DNA of 64,000 nucleotides, from contig NZ_MSRC01000003.1 in the NCBI RefSeq assembly GCF_010093085.1, positions 62,001-126,000 of the forward strand. The letters are read 5' to 3'. The translations under genes and the position numbers were made by a program. Below the pieces are notes generated by a model that saw only the letters and a program-made list of their open reading frames with translations, did not search any database and was not told the origin of the DNA. The stretch is from Bacillus sp. SKDU12. Lineage in GTDB: Bacteria; Bacillota; Bacilli; Bacillales; Bacillaceae. Positions 62,020 to 64,000 of this stretch are shown here, one piece after another; the stretch's first letter is position 1; each line of letters starts with the position of its first letter.

Positions 62020-63079
62020 AATGAATTTTTTCGCCTCTAAACAGCTGTTCAATTTCTTCTGCATAGCTGCCGGTCATAATCCCTTTTTCTGTGATGATGC
62101 CTGAAATGAGATCATAGGGTGTAATGTCAAATGCGGGATTAAAGACAGGGACATCCGGTGGAGCGATTCGGACTCCGGAAATCCGCCTTACTTCCTCGGG
62201 ATCACGTTCCTCTATCGGAATATCTGCACCGCATTTCACCTTCGTATCAAATGTAGATAAAGGTGCAGCAACAAAAAACGGAATATCCAATGCGTTTGCT
62301 AAAATAGCGAGACCGTATGTGCCGATTTTATTTGCTGTATCACCGTTCTTCGCAATGCGGTCGGCACCGACGATGACAGCGGAAATTTGTTTTTCCTTCA
62401 TCGTATGGGCAGCCATGCTGTCTGTGATCAAAGTGACATCAATACCGCCCTGCATAAGCTCCCACGCAGTCAGGCGCGAACCTTGAAGGACAGGTCTTGT
62501 TTCGCAGGCATAGATGTGCAGCCCCAAATCCTTCTGTTTGGCCAAGTAAAATGGAGCGAGCGCCGTTCCATAGCGGCTTGTTGCGATAGATCCGGCATTG
62601 CAGATCGTCATAATCCGGTCGCCTTTTTTGAAAAGGTGTAGGGCGTTTTGGCCGATCATCCGGCACGTTTCCTCATCCTCGACCTGAATCTGGATCGCTT
62701 CGTGGACAAGGTTTGTTTTTGCTTCATTTACGGAAATGGCGTTTTCGATCGAATGACGCAGTCTCTCAAGCGCCCATGATAAATTAATGGCGGTAGGCCG
62801 CGACCTGTTTAAATACGCTTTGATATCATCGAGCTTGTGGCGGAATTCCGTGACATCATCTGTTTCGATATCTTTTGCAGCAAGCGCAAGTCCGAAGGCA
62901 GCTGTAATACCGATAGCCGGGGCGCCCCTTACTTTGAGGGTGACAATCGCGTCAAATACATCTTCCTTCGTCGTCAGCTCCAGATATTCCGTCACATCAG
63001 GCAGCTTTTGCTGATTTAAAATGGTAATGGCTGTTTCTTTCCATTCAACAGAACGTGGAACAGCAAATGAGTGGATCAT
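62018..63079 (-). CDS. mtnA: Methylthioribose-1-phosphate isomerase MtnA
   Basis: A 353-residue eIF2B-related isomerase of the methionine salvage pathway; it converts 5-methylthioribose-1-phosphate to 5-methylthioribulose-1-phosphate. Catalytic Cys160 (TICNAGS) and Asp240 (VGADRIA) are intact, and RGAPAIG near residue 51 binds phosphate. It starts 7 bases after mtnK, with GGAATGA near the ATG. The mtnKA operon of B. subtilis is under an S-box located upstream of mtnK, outside the window. Confidence 0.95.
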   Translation of the reverse strand: MIHSFAVPRSVEWKETAITILNQQKLPDVTEYLELTTKEDVFDAIVTLKVRGAPAIGITAAFGLALAAKDIETDDVTEFRHKLDDIKAYLNRSRPTAINLSWALERLRHSIENAISVNEAKTNLVHEAIQIQVEDEETCRMIGQNALHLFKKGDRIMTICNAGSIATSRYGTALAPFYLAKQKDLGLHIYACETRPVLQGSRLTAWELMQGGIDVTLITDSMAAHTMKEKQISAVIVGADRIAKNGDTANKIGTYGLAILANALDIPFFVAAPLSTFDTKVKCGADIPIEERDPEEVRRISGVRIAPPDVPVFNPAFDITPYDLISGIITEKGIMTGSYAEEIEQLFRGEKIH

Positions 63080-63086
63080 GATTAGA

Positions 63087-64000
<914 letters not shown>

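Overview
The window looks like a chromosomal segment of a Bacillus subtilis-group bacterium. Gene order, protein families, strong GGAGG-type ribosome binding sites, alternative-sigma promoters (sigma-B, sigma-G, sigma-I) and Bacillus riboswitch classes all fit. Many proteins are recognisable as close homologues of named B. subtilis genes but not identical, so this is probably another strain or sister species rather than strain 168. All comparisons with 168 are from memory; no alignment was run.

Layout. 1-4.2 kb (minus): the spoIISA/spoIISB toxin-antitoxin pair (spoIISB cut by the window edge), pit-ykaA phosphate transport and the steT amino-acid exchanger. 4.5-8.5 kb: mhqA with its MhqR-type operator, an unlisted small membrane protein, htrA and proG. 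8.5-18 kb: dppABCDE-ykfABCD, one block for import and breakdown of murein peptides. 18-25 kb: pgl, ykgA, ykhA, hmp, a broken small gene, ykjA, ykkA, ykkB and the guanidine-riboswitch-controlled ykkCD exporter. 25-29 kb: purU and T-box-controlled proBA. 29-31 kb: the organic peroxide cluster ohrA-ohrR-ohrB. 31-37.8 kb: a glycosyltransferase-TPR gene, guaD, a histidine phosphatase, metE (SAM riboswitch), ispA and rsbRB. 37.8-42 kb: gene remnants, Mg2+ riboswitch-mgtE, tnrA divergent from ykzB-ykoL across one TnrA box, ykoM. 42-51.5 kb: ykoP, ykoQ, ykoST, the ku-ligD spore NHEJ pair, ykoX and Mn2+-riboswitch ykoY. 51.7-57.8 kb: sigI-rsgI, sspD, ykrK/htpX, ktrD and two small genes. 57.8-64 kb: ykrP, kinE, ogt, a 41-codon reading frame, and mtnA-mtnK of methionine salvage (mtnK cut by the window edge).

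Most of the window is core genome. The unusual material is local: places where genes expected from 168 are missing (ykcBC, the ykoC-J block, ykoN, ykoW), leaving short spacers, remnants or unfamiliar small genes; a twice-frameshifted small gene next to hmp; two accessory-looking genes around guaD; and several small reading frames with strong ribosome binding sites, including one inside the mgtE leader. Five cis-acting regulatory RNAs occur in about 26 kb. I found no phage, insertion sequence, CRISPR array, rRNA or tRNA, and no convincing wholly new multi-gene system.
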